Shown here: piece by piece, positions 38,701 through 49,458 of the stretch
How the letters are laid out: each line of letters begins with the position of its first letter
How positions within the stretch are numbered: position 1 is the stretch's first letter
From: Mallotus nudiflorus
Lineage: Eukaryota > Streptophyta > Magnoliopsida > Malpighiales > Euphorbiaceae
Assembly: GCA_947683625.1 (NCBI GenBank)
Contig: CANTUR010000154.1
Location: forward strand, 1,302,001-1,366,000
DNA: 64,000 nucleotides
Direction: 5' to 3'
Translations under genes and position numbers: made by a program
The notes under the pieces: generated by a model
Told to the model about the DNA's origin: nothing
Seen by the model: the letters and a program-made list of their open reading frames with translations, nothing else
Databases searched by the model: none

Positions 38701-39359
38701 TTCCGCCATGCGAACTTAACTTCAAGGAATTAAACATATGATTACATGTTGAGCAATCACACACCATCCTGAAATCCAAATTAATCAATCCAAGAGTTCT
38801 TTTTATTACTTTTTTATTTTTTCAGTTAAGTGACGTCTTTAAGACGTGAAAACTCAGCTCTATATCAGAGAAACAATGAAACTGCAAGAACCAAAGTAGA
38901 CAACAAATATAAAAATGGTACCTTTACAAAATGCCAGTCCTTCAAATACAGCAAGGACTTGCAATTATCCTCATGACTTGATGCATTATGCTGAAACCAA
39001 TAGTTAATAAACTCTGAAACTGTCATTTCTACCCTCTTCTGATCAGTAAACAGTCTAGTTCCACATTCCGCTACCTTAAAAACCATAAGTTAGTTAAGAG
39101 AAATTCAAGCAACCCAAAGCCTAAAGTAAAAGATAATTCAAGTGATCACCTGAACTCTAGATTTGCCAAAATGGGTAGAGAAGAATTGAAGATTTGGGGA
39201 TCCATCATTATTGACCCAATCTTGGCAAGCTCTCCAATCGTCCATGAGTCCTGTTAGTACAACTGGTTGGTTGTTTGATAAATATCTCTCGACGAACTCA
39301 TTATAGCTCAATTCTTTGCCATTCACTTTCTCAATTTTCCCTCCAATCTCTATACCCAT
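35715..39359 (-). CDS. JMJ20: JmjC 2-oxoglutarate/Fe(II) oxygenase, JMJ20/JMJD4-like
   Basis: Nine exons on the minus strand: 39150-39359, 38922-39074, 38233-38395, 37982-38099, 37512-37581, 37343-37423, 36918-36974, 36716-36827 and 35715-36160. All eight introns (75-555 bp) are GT-AG; the exons total 1410 nt, a 469-residue frame with no internal stop, close to the usual family length. The start MGIEIGGKIEKVNGKELSYN is typical. The JmjC core has the iron ligands in PLHADVF (His182, Asp184) and GWYHQV (His260), plus CGKKKW and SINHNW. Arabidopsis JMJ20 is reported to remove H4 arginine methylation and promote germination; animal JMJD4 hydroxylates release factor eRF1. Which activity applies is not visible here. 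It is the only intact host gene in the window and converges on the VPS51 remnant. Confidence 0.88.
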
Positions 39360-39668
39360 CTCTATCTATCTCCTCTCTTCGGTTTCGCAAGCTTCTCACG
39401 GCTGAACCGGAAAAAAAAAAAAAAAAAAAAAAGCTACAAAGGGAAGCACCAGGACCAAACCGCCCTATTCGCATGCCCGTCGCACGATGTGTCGAAAGTG
39501 CCACATCAGACGTGGTCAAATCTGATTAGTTAGGGCTAGAAAGGAAGAACAGGCGGTAGCCGGTTTCAGGTAACTTTAAAAAACAAAGGTACTCGAACGT
39601 TCCTGTTGTACAATAACCAAGGCTCTATTTGTTCGTAGAATATATTCTTTGAAAAAATATTTTCTTAT
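39360..39668 (-). promoter_or_regulatory. JMJ20-like 5' leader and truncated upstream region
   Basis: Only 309 bp separate the start codon from copia C. On the minus strand it has a 23-base T run (39411-39433) in the likely leader, an ACGT core in CCACGTC (39509-39515) and AGCCCTAAC, telo-box-like, near 39530. No TATA box is clear. Regulatory roles are guesses. Confidence 0.3.
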
Positions 39669-39974
39669 TGTGAAATAAAGATTGAATTGTTTAGTTTGTT
39701 ATAGAACTAAACTTGAATTTAGTAGTATTCAATTAGAAGAAAAATATTTTATAGTAGAATGATATTAAGAGAATTTAGAGAGAGTTTTGAGAGAATTTGG
39801 TGAACAATAATATTGAAAGAATTTTGAGAGTAATCTATTCTTTCTTCTTCTTCTCATTAATGAATTTCAATTCCTTTATATAGAGATTTTTTTTTCACTA
39901 TTTGAGAACTATTCCCTCATAAGCAATATATTGTTCATTCACAAGCAATATATTGTTAATTCACATTCATAATA
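39669..39974 (-). repeat. 3' LTR of copia C (left end)
   Basis: 306 bp, next to an AAGGGGGAG polypurine tract on the minus strand (39975-39983). Nearly identical to 43542-43847. Confidence 0.9.
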
Positions 39975-40159
39975 CTCCCCCTTGAATAACAATATTTTGC
40001 AACTGTCTCGTTAAAACCTTGCTAAATAAAACCCAGTGGGAAAAACTTTAGCTTAAGGAAAAAGAGTACAGTGCATGATTTTCTCCCCCTCAAGTTGACA
40101 TGTATAATCTTCCTTCACATAGTATGCAGATGTCACATTCCAATATCGTGAACGTGCTT

Positions 40160-40608
40160 TCTAAAGATTGTAGTTAGAAGTGCCTTTGTGAAAAGATCAG
40201 CTAAATTCTGGCTCGACTGAATATACTTAATATCTATATGATTATCTTTTATTAGCTCTTGAGTGTATGAAAAGAATCTTGGAGGTATATGTTTGGTTCT
40301 ATCACTTTTGATATATCCTTCCCTTAATTATGCAATGCATGTTGCATTATCTTCATATAAAATTGTTGGACTTTTGTTGACTGAAAAACCACAAGATTCT
40401 TCAATATGATGTGCCATTGATCTAAGCCACACACACTCTCTACTTGCTTCATGTAGTGCAATAATTTCAGAATGATTTGAGGAAGTAGTGACAAACGTTT
40501 GTTTCTGGGAACGTCAAGAAATTGCAGTTCCATTATTTGTGAACACATAGTCTGTTTGAGATTTCGCTTTATGAGGATCAAATAAATGCCCTGCATCTGC
40601 ATAACCAA
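40160..40608 (-). pseudogene. copia C RNase H remnant
   Basis: After a frameshift at about 40610 the minus strand still shows GYADAGHLFDPHKAKSQT-like, CGLDQWHI- and ATCIA-like copia RNase H residues, broken by stops. Only weak coding remains toward the polypurine tract. Confidence 0.6.
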
Positions 40609-40615
40609 TCAATTC

Positions 40616-41773
40616 TTATTTTGAATTGTTAGAATAAAATAAACCCAAATCAACATTTCCTCGAAGGTATCGAAGTATATGTTTGACCCCTTTCCAATGC
40701 CTTTTTGTTGGAGCTGAACTGAACTTTGCTAATAAATTGACTGTAAAAGAAATGTCAGGTCTAATACAATTAGCAAGATATATTAGAGCTCCAATGGCAC
40801 TGAGATATGGAAATTCAGGACCAAGAATTTCTTCATTTTCTTCACAGGGTCGAAATGGATCAGTCTCAATATTGAGTGATCTAACGACCATTGTAGTACT
40901 TAAAGGATTTGCTTTATCCATATTAAAGCGTTTCAAGATCTTTTCTGTATAATTTGATTGATGCACGAATATCCCATTGTGCATTTGCTCAATTTGTAAA
41001 CCAAGGCAATACTTGGTTTTTCCAAGATCTTTCATTTCAAATTCTTCCTTTAAGTATATTGTTGCTTCATGGATCTCATTTTCTATTCCAATGATATTCA
41101 AATCATCAACATATACAGCTATAATCATAAATCCGGATATTGTTTTCTTAATAAAAACACATGGGCAGATAATATTACTCACATATCCTTTATTAATCAA
41201 ATAATCGCTTAAACGATTATACCACATGCGCCCAGATTGTTTTAACCTATATAAAGATCTCTGGAGCTTGATCGAATACATTTCTTTGGGTTTTGTACTT
41301 AATGCTTCAGGCATTTTAAATCCTTCAGGGATTTTCATATAAATGTCACTATCAAGTGATCCATACAAATAAGCAGTCACAACATCCATAAGACGCATTT
41401 CTAATTTCTTAGAAACTACTAGGCTAATCAGATACCTAAACGTAATTGCATACATAACAGGAGAATACGTTTCATCATAATCAATTCCTGGCCTTTGTGA
41501 AAAACCTTGAGCTACAAGTCTAGCTTTGTACCTTATTATTTCATTTTTCTCATTTCTCTTTCGTACAAAGACCCACTTGTATCCTACAGGTTTCACAGTT
41601 TTAGGCATAGGAATAATTGGCCCAAAAATATTTTGTTTGTTTAGTGAGTCCAATTCAGCCTGCATAGCATCTTTCCATTTTATCCAATCATGCCTATTTT
41701 GACATTCCATGACTGATTTTGGTTCAGGATCATCTTTGTCATTTATGATTTCACATGCAACAATATATGACAA
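40616..41773 (-). CDS. copia C reverse transcriptase (385-codon open piece)
   Basis: The longest open frame in the window. RT motifs in order: WIKWKDAMQAELDSL, GYKWVFVRKRNE, RYKARLVAQGFSQRPGIDYD, MRLMDVVTAYLYGSLD, IYMKIPEGF, SLYRLKQSGRMWYNRL and an intact AVYVDDLNIIG. It then runs through KYCLGLQIEQ and ALIYLANCIRPDISF to RYLRGNVDLGLFY. The frame breaks near 40610; RNase H continues in another frame to about 40324 with stops. As a cloned-out frame the RT looks nearly intact, but it has no gag and a split integrase, so the element needs help from others. Confidence 0.85.
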   Translation of the reverse strand: MSYIVACEIINDKDDPEPKSVMECQNRHDWIKWKDAMQAELDSLNKQNIFGPIIPMPKTVKPVGYKWVFVRKRNEKNEIIRYKARLVAQGFSQRPGIDYDETYSPVMYAITFRYLISLVVSKKLEMRLMDVVTAYLYGSLDSDIYMKIPEGFKMPEALSTKPKEMYSIKLQRSLYRLKQSGRMWYNRLSDYLINKGYVSNIICPCVFIKKTISGFMIIAVYVDDLNIIGIENEIHEATIYLKEEFEMKDLGKTKYCLGLQIEQMHNGIFVHQSNYTEKILKRFNMDKANPLSTTMVVRSLNIETDPFRPCEENEEILGPEFPYLSAIGALIYLANCIRPDISFTVNLLAKFSSAPTKRHWKGVKHILRYLRGNVDLGLFYSNNSK

Positions 41774-42079
41774 TGTTTCATGACTTTCTTTATTTTCTAT
41801 TTCTTCAGGGATATTTTCCTCGCTATCAATATGATTATTTACTCCCTTTCTCTTTCGAGGATTTTTATCCTTAGAACCAATTGGTCTTCCACGCTTCTGG
41901 CGTGTTTTAGACTCATGAGTGTCTTTATTCTCAGGTTTTATTTCTGGAATTTCAATACGAGCAGGAGCATTGGCTGCTGGTATCTATGATTTAGTCACTC
42001 TTTTTGTATCAGTAAATGCACCTGGCAATTGATTTGCAATTACTTGTAAGTGCATAATCTTTTGCACTTCTAATTCACA

Positions 42080-42535
42080 TTATTTTGTGTGAGGATCCAG
42101 ATGCAATAATGATGGTTCATTCCATGAAATATCCCTTTTCCCTTCTTTCTCCCCTTTTCCTAATATTGGGAAAATAACCTCATTAAATTGGCAATCAGCA
42201 AAACGTGCTGTAAAAACATCACCAGTTAAAGGTTCAAGATATCTAATAATCGAGGGTGTTTCAAACCCAACATAAATTCCCAATCTTCGTTGAGGACCCA
42301 TTTTTGTGCGTTGAGGCGGCGCAATGGGTACATATACTGCACAACCAAAAATTCTGAGATGGGAAATATTTGGCTCTTGACCAAATGTCAATTGTAGTGG
42401 GGAGTATTTATGATATGCACTAGGTCTGATGCGAATTAATGAAGCAGCATGTAGGATTGTATGACCCCAAAATGAAATGGGAAGCTTTATTCTCATTATT
42501 AATGGTCTAGCAATAAGCTGAAGGCGTTTAATCAA
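42080..42535 (-). pseudogene. copia C integrase C-terminal part
   Basis: A 151-codon open piece starting MIKRLQLIARPLIMR, continuing into PISFWGHTILHAASLIRIRP, EPNISHLRIFGCAVYVP and IYVGFETPSIIRYLEPLTGD, the conserved C-terminal half of copia integrase. Confidence 0.85.
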
Positions 42536-43494
42536 TGATTCAGCTAAACCATTTTGAGTATGTACATGGGCAACAGGATACTCAACAATAATCCCAGTAG
42601 ATTGAATGCTTGAGATGTAAATTCACCAACATTATCAAGTCTTACCCTCTTGATTGTATAATCAGGGAATTATGCTCGTAATTTAATAATTTCAGCAAGC
42701 AACCTTGCAAATGCAACATTACGAGTTGACAATAGATAAACATGTGACCATCTACTAGATGCATCAATTAATACCATAAAATATCTTAATGGTCCACATG
42801 GTGGGTGAATTGGCCCACATATATCACCTTGAATTCTTTCAAGAAACATAGGTGATTCATTTTGAATTTTAGATGGTGAAGGTCTCAAGATTAATTTTCC
42901 AAGAGAACAAGCTGTACATGGCATTTCATTTAATTGAGGAATTCTTTGTCCCTTCAAGGGATGCCCATGTGAATTCTCAATTATCCTTCGCATCATTACT
43001 GATCCAGGATGACCTAATCTTTCATGCCATAAATTTATTATTGAAGGATTATAAGATTTTTCTTTTACTGCCATATTTGATTCAATTACATGTATATGCA
43101 TGTAATGCAATCCAGTAGGGAGTTTTGGCAGTCTTTCCAATACTTGTATTTTTCCTGATTCATAGGAAACTATATTTAAATATTTGTTACCATTTATAGT
43201 AATGAATTGGGTATCACACCCATTTCGATATATGTCATTAAAACTCAACAAATTTCTTGTTGATTTTGGTGAAAACAAAGCTTCATCAATTATAAACTTT
43301 GTTCCATTTGGTAACATAAATTTAGCTTTGCCAATTCCTTCAATCAGATCTACAGGACCTGATATTGTTTTTACAACTGCCTTTGTGGGTTTTATTTCAG
43401 AGAAATAGTTTCTATTTTTCAAGATAGTATGTGTAGTACCACTATCTGGTATACAGAGATCTCCAATATTGTCTTTATGTTGAGTACAATCCAT
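42536..43494 (-). pseudogene. copia C protease and integrase, N-terminal part
   Basis: A 274-codon open piece from 43494 to 42670 holds the protease (IPDSGTTHTILKN, about residue 16) and the GAG-pre-integrase zinc region (LWHERLGHPGS, CTACSLGK). It also holds the start of the integrase core (GDICGPIHPPCG, VLIDASSRWSHVYLL). The frame breaks after 42670, then continues with IRLDN-like and QNGLAESLIKR motifs into the next piece. The ATG at 43494 may not be the original start, since gag is deleted. Confidence 0.82.
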
Positions 43495-43541
43495 ATTAAA
43501 CTTATTGTTTTGATCGAGAGCTTCTCGTGCTGGTAACGTGT

Positions 43542-43847
43542 TGTGAAATAAAGATTGAATTGCTTAGTTTGTTATAAAACTAAACTTGAATTTAGTAGTA
43601 TTCAATTAGAAGAAAAATATTTTATAGTAGAATGATATTAAGAGAATTTAGAGAGAGTTTTGAGAGAATTTGGTGAACAATAATATTGAAAGAATTTGGA
43701 GAGTAATCTATTCTTTCTTCTTCTTCTCATTAATGAATTTCAATCCCTTTATATAAAGATTTTCTTTTCACTATTTGAAAACTATTCTCTCACAAGCAAT
43801 ATATTGTTCATTCACAAGCAATATATTGTTCATTCACATTCATAATA
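43542..43847 (-). repeat. 5' LTR of copia C (right end)
   Basis: 306 bp, with a duplicated CACAAGCAATATATTGTTCATT motif near its outer end that the left LTR shares. Confidence 0.9.
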
Positions 43848-44116
43848 TTTATCATATTTTTAGAAGTTTTTTACATTTTTTCATTTTTTTATTTTTTTGT
43901 CTTTTATTTTTTTTTTCATTTTTAATTTTTTTAATTTTAATTTTTCTTTTTTTACCTTCCTTTATTTTTTTTCCTTTTTTTACCTTTTTTTTTTCTCTTT
44001 CTTTTTTTTTTTTTTATTATTACTTTCTCATCATTTTTTTACATTTTCTCCTTTTTTTTTTCTTTTTTTTTTAGCTTCTATTATTTTTTTTTCTTTCCTT
44101 CCTATAAATTTTTAAA
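43848..44116. repeat. T-rich low-complexity tract
   Basis: About 250 bp of almost pure pyrimidine on the + strand (T runs broken by single C or A). The Phe-rich frames in it are artefacts. Confidence 0.85.
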
Positions 44117-44355
44117 AAAAGTACATTTAAATACTATGTAATATGACCCATTTTCAAATAAAAAACTTTAGTTTATTTCGTGAGAAAGAAATACTACATA
44201 ATATACGCCATTAACATATAATGACATTTCTCAATAACTCGGTTAAGTTTACCGACGTAGAAGGATCCAAATTTAACCTTCACCTTTAATAGTCAACTAA
44301 ATGGTCTACTTTTAATTTTGACATCACCCCACCTCATCCCACTACCCACTTTTAA
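44117..44355 (+). repeat. left terminal inverted repeat of the Mutator-like element
   Basis: Pairs with 46197-46419. Best-conserved parts are the outer 20 bp (GTACATTTAAATA) and the inner CCCACTACCCAC. Confidence 0.7.
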
Positions 44356-45689
44356 AACATTAAATTAAAAAATCAATCACGGTTACTTCTCCCAAAAATA
44401 AACGCCACTGCCATCTCTCCCTGGAATTACGGATGTCTCCTCTCCCAACAGCCATTATCGATGCCTCTCTCAGTAACCACCACCCCTGCCTCTCCCAGTA
44501 ACCACCGCCCCTACCTCTCCTCTCCTCTCCTAGAAACTAGCACTCACCTCTCCTCTCCCAACGAACAACGATGCCTCTCTTCTCCTATCATCTCCTCTCC
44601 CAGTAAACAACGATGACTCTCTTCTCCCAACAACCAACGTTGCTACGACAGTGCTGTTATTGCTACTTTTCTGAGGACCGTTTCCAGTAGTCGAACAACG
44701 CCAATGATGATTCAATCTCCGGCGATGTTATTCCTAAATATCAACAATGTCATCAATGTTAGATCCATTCATTCTATTTTCATCTCCAATCCAAAACCTG
44801 GTTCAACAGAAGGAAAAATTATTAGCTTCTTGAATAGGTTTCTTTGGTTGTTTTTTATTTTCTTGATTTTTGTATATATATAAATTGGAATTTTGTTTGG
44901 TTTCGTTTTTTTGTATATAATTTAGTATAGATTTTGTGACTAATAGGAAAGTGGCGAAAATGAATTTGGTTATGACGGAGGATGAAATAGAGCAAGAGAT
45001 TCACATACCAGTGTGTCTTTTTTTTTTGTCGAAGGTGTGCGTGATGTTGCCAACGATGGTGATGGGCAGTGGAGTGTCGATGGTGGTGTTGATAATAAGG
45101 GTGATTTCAAGTGGTAGTGGTGGTTTTGGATGATAGTAATTCAGTGGCAGTGATTTTCATAGTTGTGGTTCTGGGTGGTAGAGTTTTGCGGTGGTGGTCT
45201 CAAGTAGTAGTGGTAGTGCTGCTAATGATGGCGGTTTTGGTGTGCTTGTGGTTGGTGGTGGCAGTGGCAATGGTGGAACCTTCACTTGGCAAAGCTCACC
45301 GAATTCTTTCCGCTTCATTGTAGGCTTGATGTAGTTCTCTCATTTATAATGTCCAAAATCCTTCCCCTTCCCTGTTCTTGAATTGCTTCTCCCAGTGACA
45401 GTAAAATACCTTGTCTGAACAGTCTATATACTCAGTTGATATCTTTTCTCTTAGGCTGCTAAAATTCTCCATAGAATCTTCAAGTTTAAAGGTGGATTGC
45501 ATGGTGGGCGACGAGCAAAGAGGAACTGACGAATTAAGAATAGCTGATGATGGGTATCTTTGCAGTGTTTTCATGGACGTATTAAGTACAAAGTTTGAAA
45601 GTTTTTTTGTGTATTTAAAAGTTTTCGCTGTTGTTGCTATTAGAGTCACCATTTGACTTTGAGTCAGTAATAAAAGACTTGCTGCGGAG

Positions 45690-45953
45690 CTGGCTGTTAG
45701 TGTCTTCTTTGGTGTTGATATATCAGTTTTGGCGGAGCAAACTTCCTTCGGTGTTGGAATTCTTATTCGGGATGAGATGGGGGGAGTGGTGAATGGTCAG
45801 ATGAATTTCTTTGATGGGTTTAATGCAGTGCCAGAATCTGAGGCTTTAGGACTTTGCAGAGCTGTTAGTTGGCGTCTTCTTTTAGGATATCAAGCTTTTT
45901 TCCTTTGCTGTCTTCTTTTGGTGTCTCTATATAGCAAGCTTATTTTTTATTAA
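45690..45953 (+). pseudogene. RNase H-like (RVT_3 type) fragment
   Basis: The frame reads FGVDISVLAEQTSFGVGILIRDEMGG, then FDGFNAVPESEALGLCRAVSW. This matches the first half of the RNase H-like domain found at the end of plant LINE polyproteins and in stand-alone plant RNase H-like proteins (N-DGA.., G.G.VIRD..G, AEA.AL..AL.W). The first catalytic Asp is kept (GVD) and the Glu of the ESEAL motif is present; the later catalytic residues are missing because the homology ends near 45890. Short open frame 45729-45953. A likely captured fragment or LINE remnant; AATAAAG and an A-rich run follow at 45962-45990. Confidence 0.5.
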
Positions 45954-46033
45954 TCTGTGAGTAATAAAGCTTTTTTCCTAAAAAAAATAATCAAACACTG
46001 CATTTTCATATAATTATATAATTAATACACATA

Positions 46034-46048
46034 ATTAATATATAATTA

Positions 46049-46084
<36 letters not shown>
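46034..46084. repeat. (AAT)n microsatellite
   Basis: About 16 AAT units inside the Mutator-like element, just before its right inverted repeat. The stretch 46420-46887 beyond it is AT-rich and holds nothing I recognise. Confidence 0.9.
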
Positions 46085-46085
<1 letters not shown>

Positions 46086-46196
46086 TTTATAAATATAATA
46101 ATACTATCTAAAAATAAAATAATAAAAATAAAAATAAATTAATATTATTATATAGAAAATATTAGGCTTATATTAAGGCATGTCTTGGATCAATGG

Positions 46197-46419
46197 AAAA
46201 GAGTAAAAAGGTGGGTAGTAGGGAAAGGTGGGTCAGTCAGAATCAATTGTAAGAAAGTTCAACTTTTCTCCTATCACGACAGCAAACCTAAGGGAGTTTA
46301 TAAGAAATGTCGCTATATGCTAACGGCGTATGCTATAGGATATCTCTTTATTACGAAATAAATCACAGCTCTCTATCTAAAAATGGACCAAATCATAGGA
46401 TATTTAAATGTACTTTTCT
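46197..46419 (-). repeat. right terminal inverted repeat of the Mutator-like element
   Basis: Reverse complement of 44117-44355 with scattered substitutions and small indels. Confidence 0.7.
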
Positions 46420-46887
46420 CTAGATTTTGTATTAACACATTAAATTCAATATAAAAAAATAATTTGTAAAAAATATACATTAAATCCATTACAAAGAGAT
46501 AATTTGGTAAATAAAAATTGTTAATGTTAGAAATGATGATATTTTCCAATTGTCTTTTAATGTTGCAACCAAACTTCAAAAAATATATTCTCTAGAAAAT
46601 GCTTTACAAATAAAATATTTTTCACAAACAAATAAAGTCTAATGTCATTGCTCATGTACTTATAAAACGCTCACTCTTCCTAATTCTTCTCTAGAAATAT
46701 CTCAAAAACCTCTCTTTTAACACCAAATTCATGATTCATGTCCATCATGACTAATTAAAATAATATAATGAACCTGTCATAGGCAAAAATTGCTCTATAA
46801 ATTACAATGTATAAAAGATACATCATAAACAATACATATGCGATCAAAGAATAATTTAGGAATTCTAATATCTCTTTTCACCATCTA

Positions 46888-49044
46888 TATAACACCCTAT
46901 ACACTTACTATTATTATACATCATGATATCTCATATTATTATTATTATTAAGCATCATTTGTTCACATGTAGTTATTATACACACATATATATACATACA
47001 TAAATATAAACATTTACATTAACCAATGATTACATGTATGTTACAAAGAGAGAGAGAGAGGATTTGGCCGACAACTTATTCTCCATGCTTTAATTACAAT
47101 GCTTCATGCTTCAAAATGTCCAAAACTAGACTTCTTAATCTGAAAAATAATTACGACTTGATAAGTCGCGACTCAATGAATATAAACATCAATTAAATTC
47201 TAAAAGCTTCTTTAACAATCATCTCAAATAACTCACAAAACGAACACAAGTATCAAATATTGCAAATGCATATGCTTTGATTCTTTTTATTTGATGTGAC
47301 CTAGCATGACAATATTGCACCCAGGTTCAAGTGAAACAAGTGACAAGTGACAATTGATTTTGCTGGCCAACATATAATAAGTGAATTAAGTGATATCCTT
47401 TGACCATTAACATTTGCCTAGTGAGTTACAAGTATTTATTAAGCTGGTCACAATATCCTCTTATATCCATATGTAAATGTTCAAAAGTAAATGTATAACA
47501 AGTAATTACTGTAATCATAAATTTTTTCATTTGTCATATATTCACATAAGCACAAGCATAAACAATCTATAGTTGATCAATACTAATGTAAGAAGACATA
47601 GAGCATCTCAATTAAAGTTTTATAGAAAACATATTTTAGTCAAGCTACAAATCACAAATTCCATATTCATATTCACATAATCACATAATTGCATATTAGA
47701 ATCCAACTGATGTATATACTCACCTCCTTAGGTAACAAACACTTTAAATATAACTTGTATCACCTTTTCACACTTCAATAATATTTTGAGAGCCTAGAAT
47801 ATAACATGTATTATTTTAATTACAATATAAGAATTGTGCCTCATATAAATTTCCATGTTTTTTATGTAATAGTTTGCATGTCCATACAAATAATATTGTG
47901 ATGCTGCTACACTTAGAAGCTAATAACTCTTTCTATATAATTCCAAATTATCTAATTCTTTTTGCTACTGAAACCACACATTTCATATTATAACCTATAA
48001 AAAATGCAAATTAAATTGAGCACTACATGAATTATGATAAATTTTTAAACTCTGCCCTAATTCTTGCACATGTATAGCTTGACTAAGTCATGAATATTTT
48101 GATATTCCAAATGAAATACATAGCCAATTACAAAGATATTTTACAGACACTTAGTAAACATATAAATGAGCAAAACTTATGTTTATCACTTTGTCTAAAT
48201 CAGTTTCTAACATCCTCATCATAATCAATCAACATCAGATAGCCTAATAGAACTACTAACTGAACCAGTCCTAAATAAGCTTTCATAGACTTTCACATAC
48301 TTGATATTTCACAAAACCCTTTTATAGGTATGAATATAACACATAAACCCATAAGTTTAATGTTTTACATTTCCTCTAATTCTTCTTTTATGGCAATGAA
48401 AACTAGAGTGTAATATTCAACTATAAACTAGAATTCTCAACATGAAGAACTATATTCTTTTTCAAAATCAATTAACCTATTTCGCTTTTAATTCTTTCTA
48501 ATTACCATGATCAACATGTCACGAGGGAATAATTACATAAGAAAATAATATGAAATTACTTACCTTTGTTAAAATTAGAAAACCTTAAGATGTCTCTCCT
48601 TTTTCTTCCTTCTTCACTTTTTCTTTTCCTTCTCCTCACTTTTCTTTTCTTCTCTCTCTTCTAGCTCATTTTATTTATTTTTATTTTTATTTTTTGAAAA
48701 ATTTATTCCCTTTTTAGTCCTTATACTTACTTTTTATTACTTCTAGTTAGTTAATTATTTTCTTAACTAAATCTTTAAAGTTTAATCTTCACCATTTCTA
48801 TTCCTAGAATATAATTTATATTTTCTTATATTCTATCAATTTATTGAAAATTTCTTATATTATAATTATGCTATCCTTCTCTTCATTTCTAGGAAATAAA
48901 TCACATAAGTCACACTTATGCCATATTCTACATTTTCATAAATATGATATATAATGCATGTGAAATACATATATTTGAATGAGAGACTTTTGTGATGTAT
49001 ATGTTCATATAATAATAATAACAGGTGAAGATAGGGATATTACA
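46888..49044. mobile_element. solo LTR (2157 bp)
   Basis: TATAACACCC (probably from TGTAACACCC) at the left and GGGATATTACA at the right, with flanks ATCTA (46883-46887) and GTCTA (49045-49049), 4 of 5 TSD bases equal. No coding motif on either strand. The interior is AT-rich with a (GA)n tract at 47047-47060 and a CT-rich stretch near 48590-48665. It shows no clear similarity to the S1-S3 family. Confidence 0.55.
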
Positions 49045-49049
49045 GTCTA

Positions 49050-49458
49050 TCTTTATTCTTCTTCCTGCTTCATTTATGTTCTTTTTCAATTGTTTGTTAT
49101 TTTTTTATAATTATCTAGGGTATTAAAATTTTCTTTAGAACCACAATCTTTTTCTTCATCGCCACCACCATTGCCACTATTTAATGATTACCTAATCAAT
49201 TAGTAAAGGATAAAATCTGCTATAGGTAAAAAAAATCATGGTAGACAATGATGATGGGAAAGCAGTAGTAATAACAACGACAACGATGATGGCAATTGGG
49301 AGGAGGGGTCGAGGTGGAGTGGGAGATAAAAGGGTGCATCATAGTAGCATAATCTTTCGATGGATAGATCTTATGCATTATGGTTTGAAGTTGATTCAGT
49401 TATGTTTAATGGTGCTAAGAAAGCTATGGCTCTTGATAAACTTATGATCGATCCTATA
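49050..49458. other. unassigned sequence between two elements
   Basis: AT-rich with one 70-codon frame (49238-49447) starting MVDNDDGKAVVIT. No recognisable domain, no introns I can support. Could be host intergenic DNA or an undefined repeat. Confidence 0.4.

Larger units (their letters stand above)
39669..43847 (-). mobile_element. Ty1/copia element C lacking gag
   Basis: 4.2 kb minus-strand element with 306-bp LTRs at both ends, differing at about ten positions, so a fairly young insertion. Flanks CTTAT (39664-39668) and TTTAT (43848-43852) match at 4 of 5 bases. Inside are protease, integrase, RT and traces of RNase H, but no gag: protease coding starts 48 bp from the 5' LTR. The primer-site region reads CACGTTACCAGCACGAG after the LTR. 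LTR termini are TATTATGAAT...TTTCACA rather than TG...CA. It lies just upstream of the JMJ20-like gene. Confidence 0.85.
44117..46419. mobile_element. Mutator-like element with about 230-bp terminal inverted repeats
   Basis: 44117-44355 and 46197-46419 are imperfect inverted repeats along their whole length: AAAGTACATTTAAATA...TTATTTCGT...ATACGCC.TTA.CATATA...GACATTTCT...CCCACTACCCAC, and the reverse complement on the right. Long TIRs and absence of transposase suggest a non-autonomous MULE, though no TSD of 8-11 bp is evident. The interior has a CTCTCC-rich imperfect repeat (44410-44640), a GGTGGTGG-rich stretch (45040-45290), and an RNase H-like fragment near 45700-45900. This mixture is typical of elements that pick up gene pieces, which is inference. 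Confidence 0.6.

Noticed and set aside
43775..44115. Phe/Leu-rich frames that could suggest a membrane protein
   Set aside because: Low-complexity T tract; no start context and no conservation.
44936..45652. Possible small host gene between the inverted repeats, including a 102-codon minus frame
   Set aside because: GGTGGTGG-type low complexity on the plus strand and no recognisable domain on the minus strand; it lies inside the TIR element. I keep only the RNase H-like fragment.
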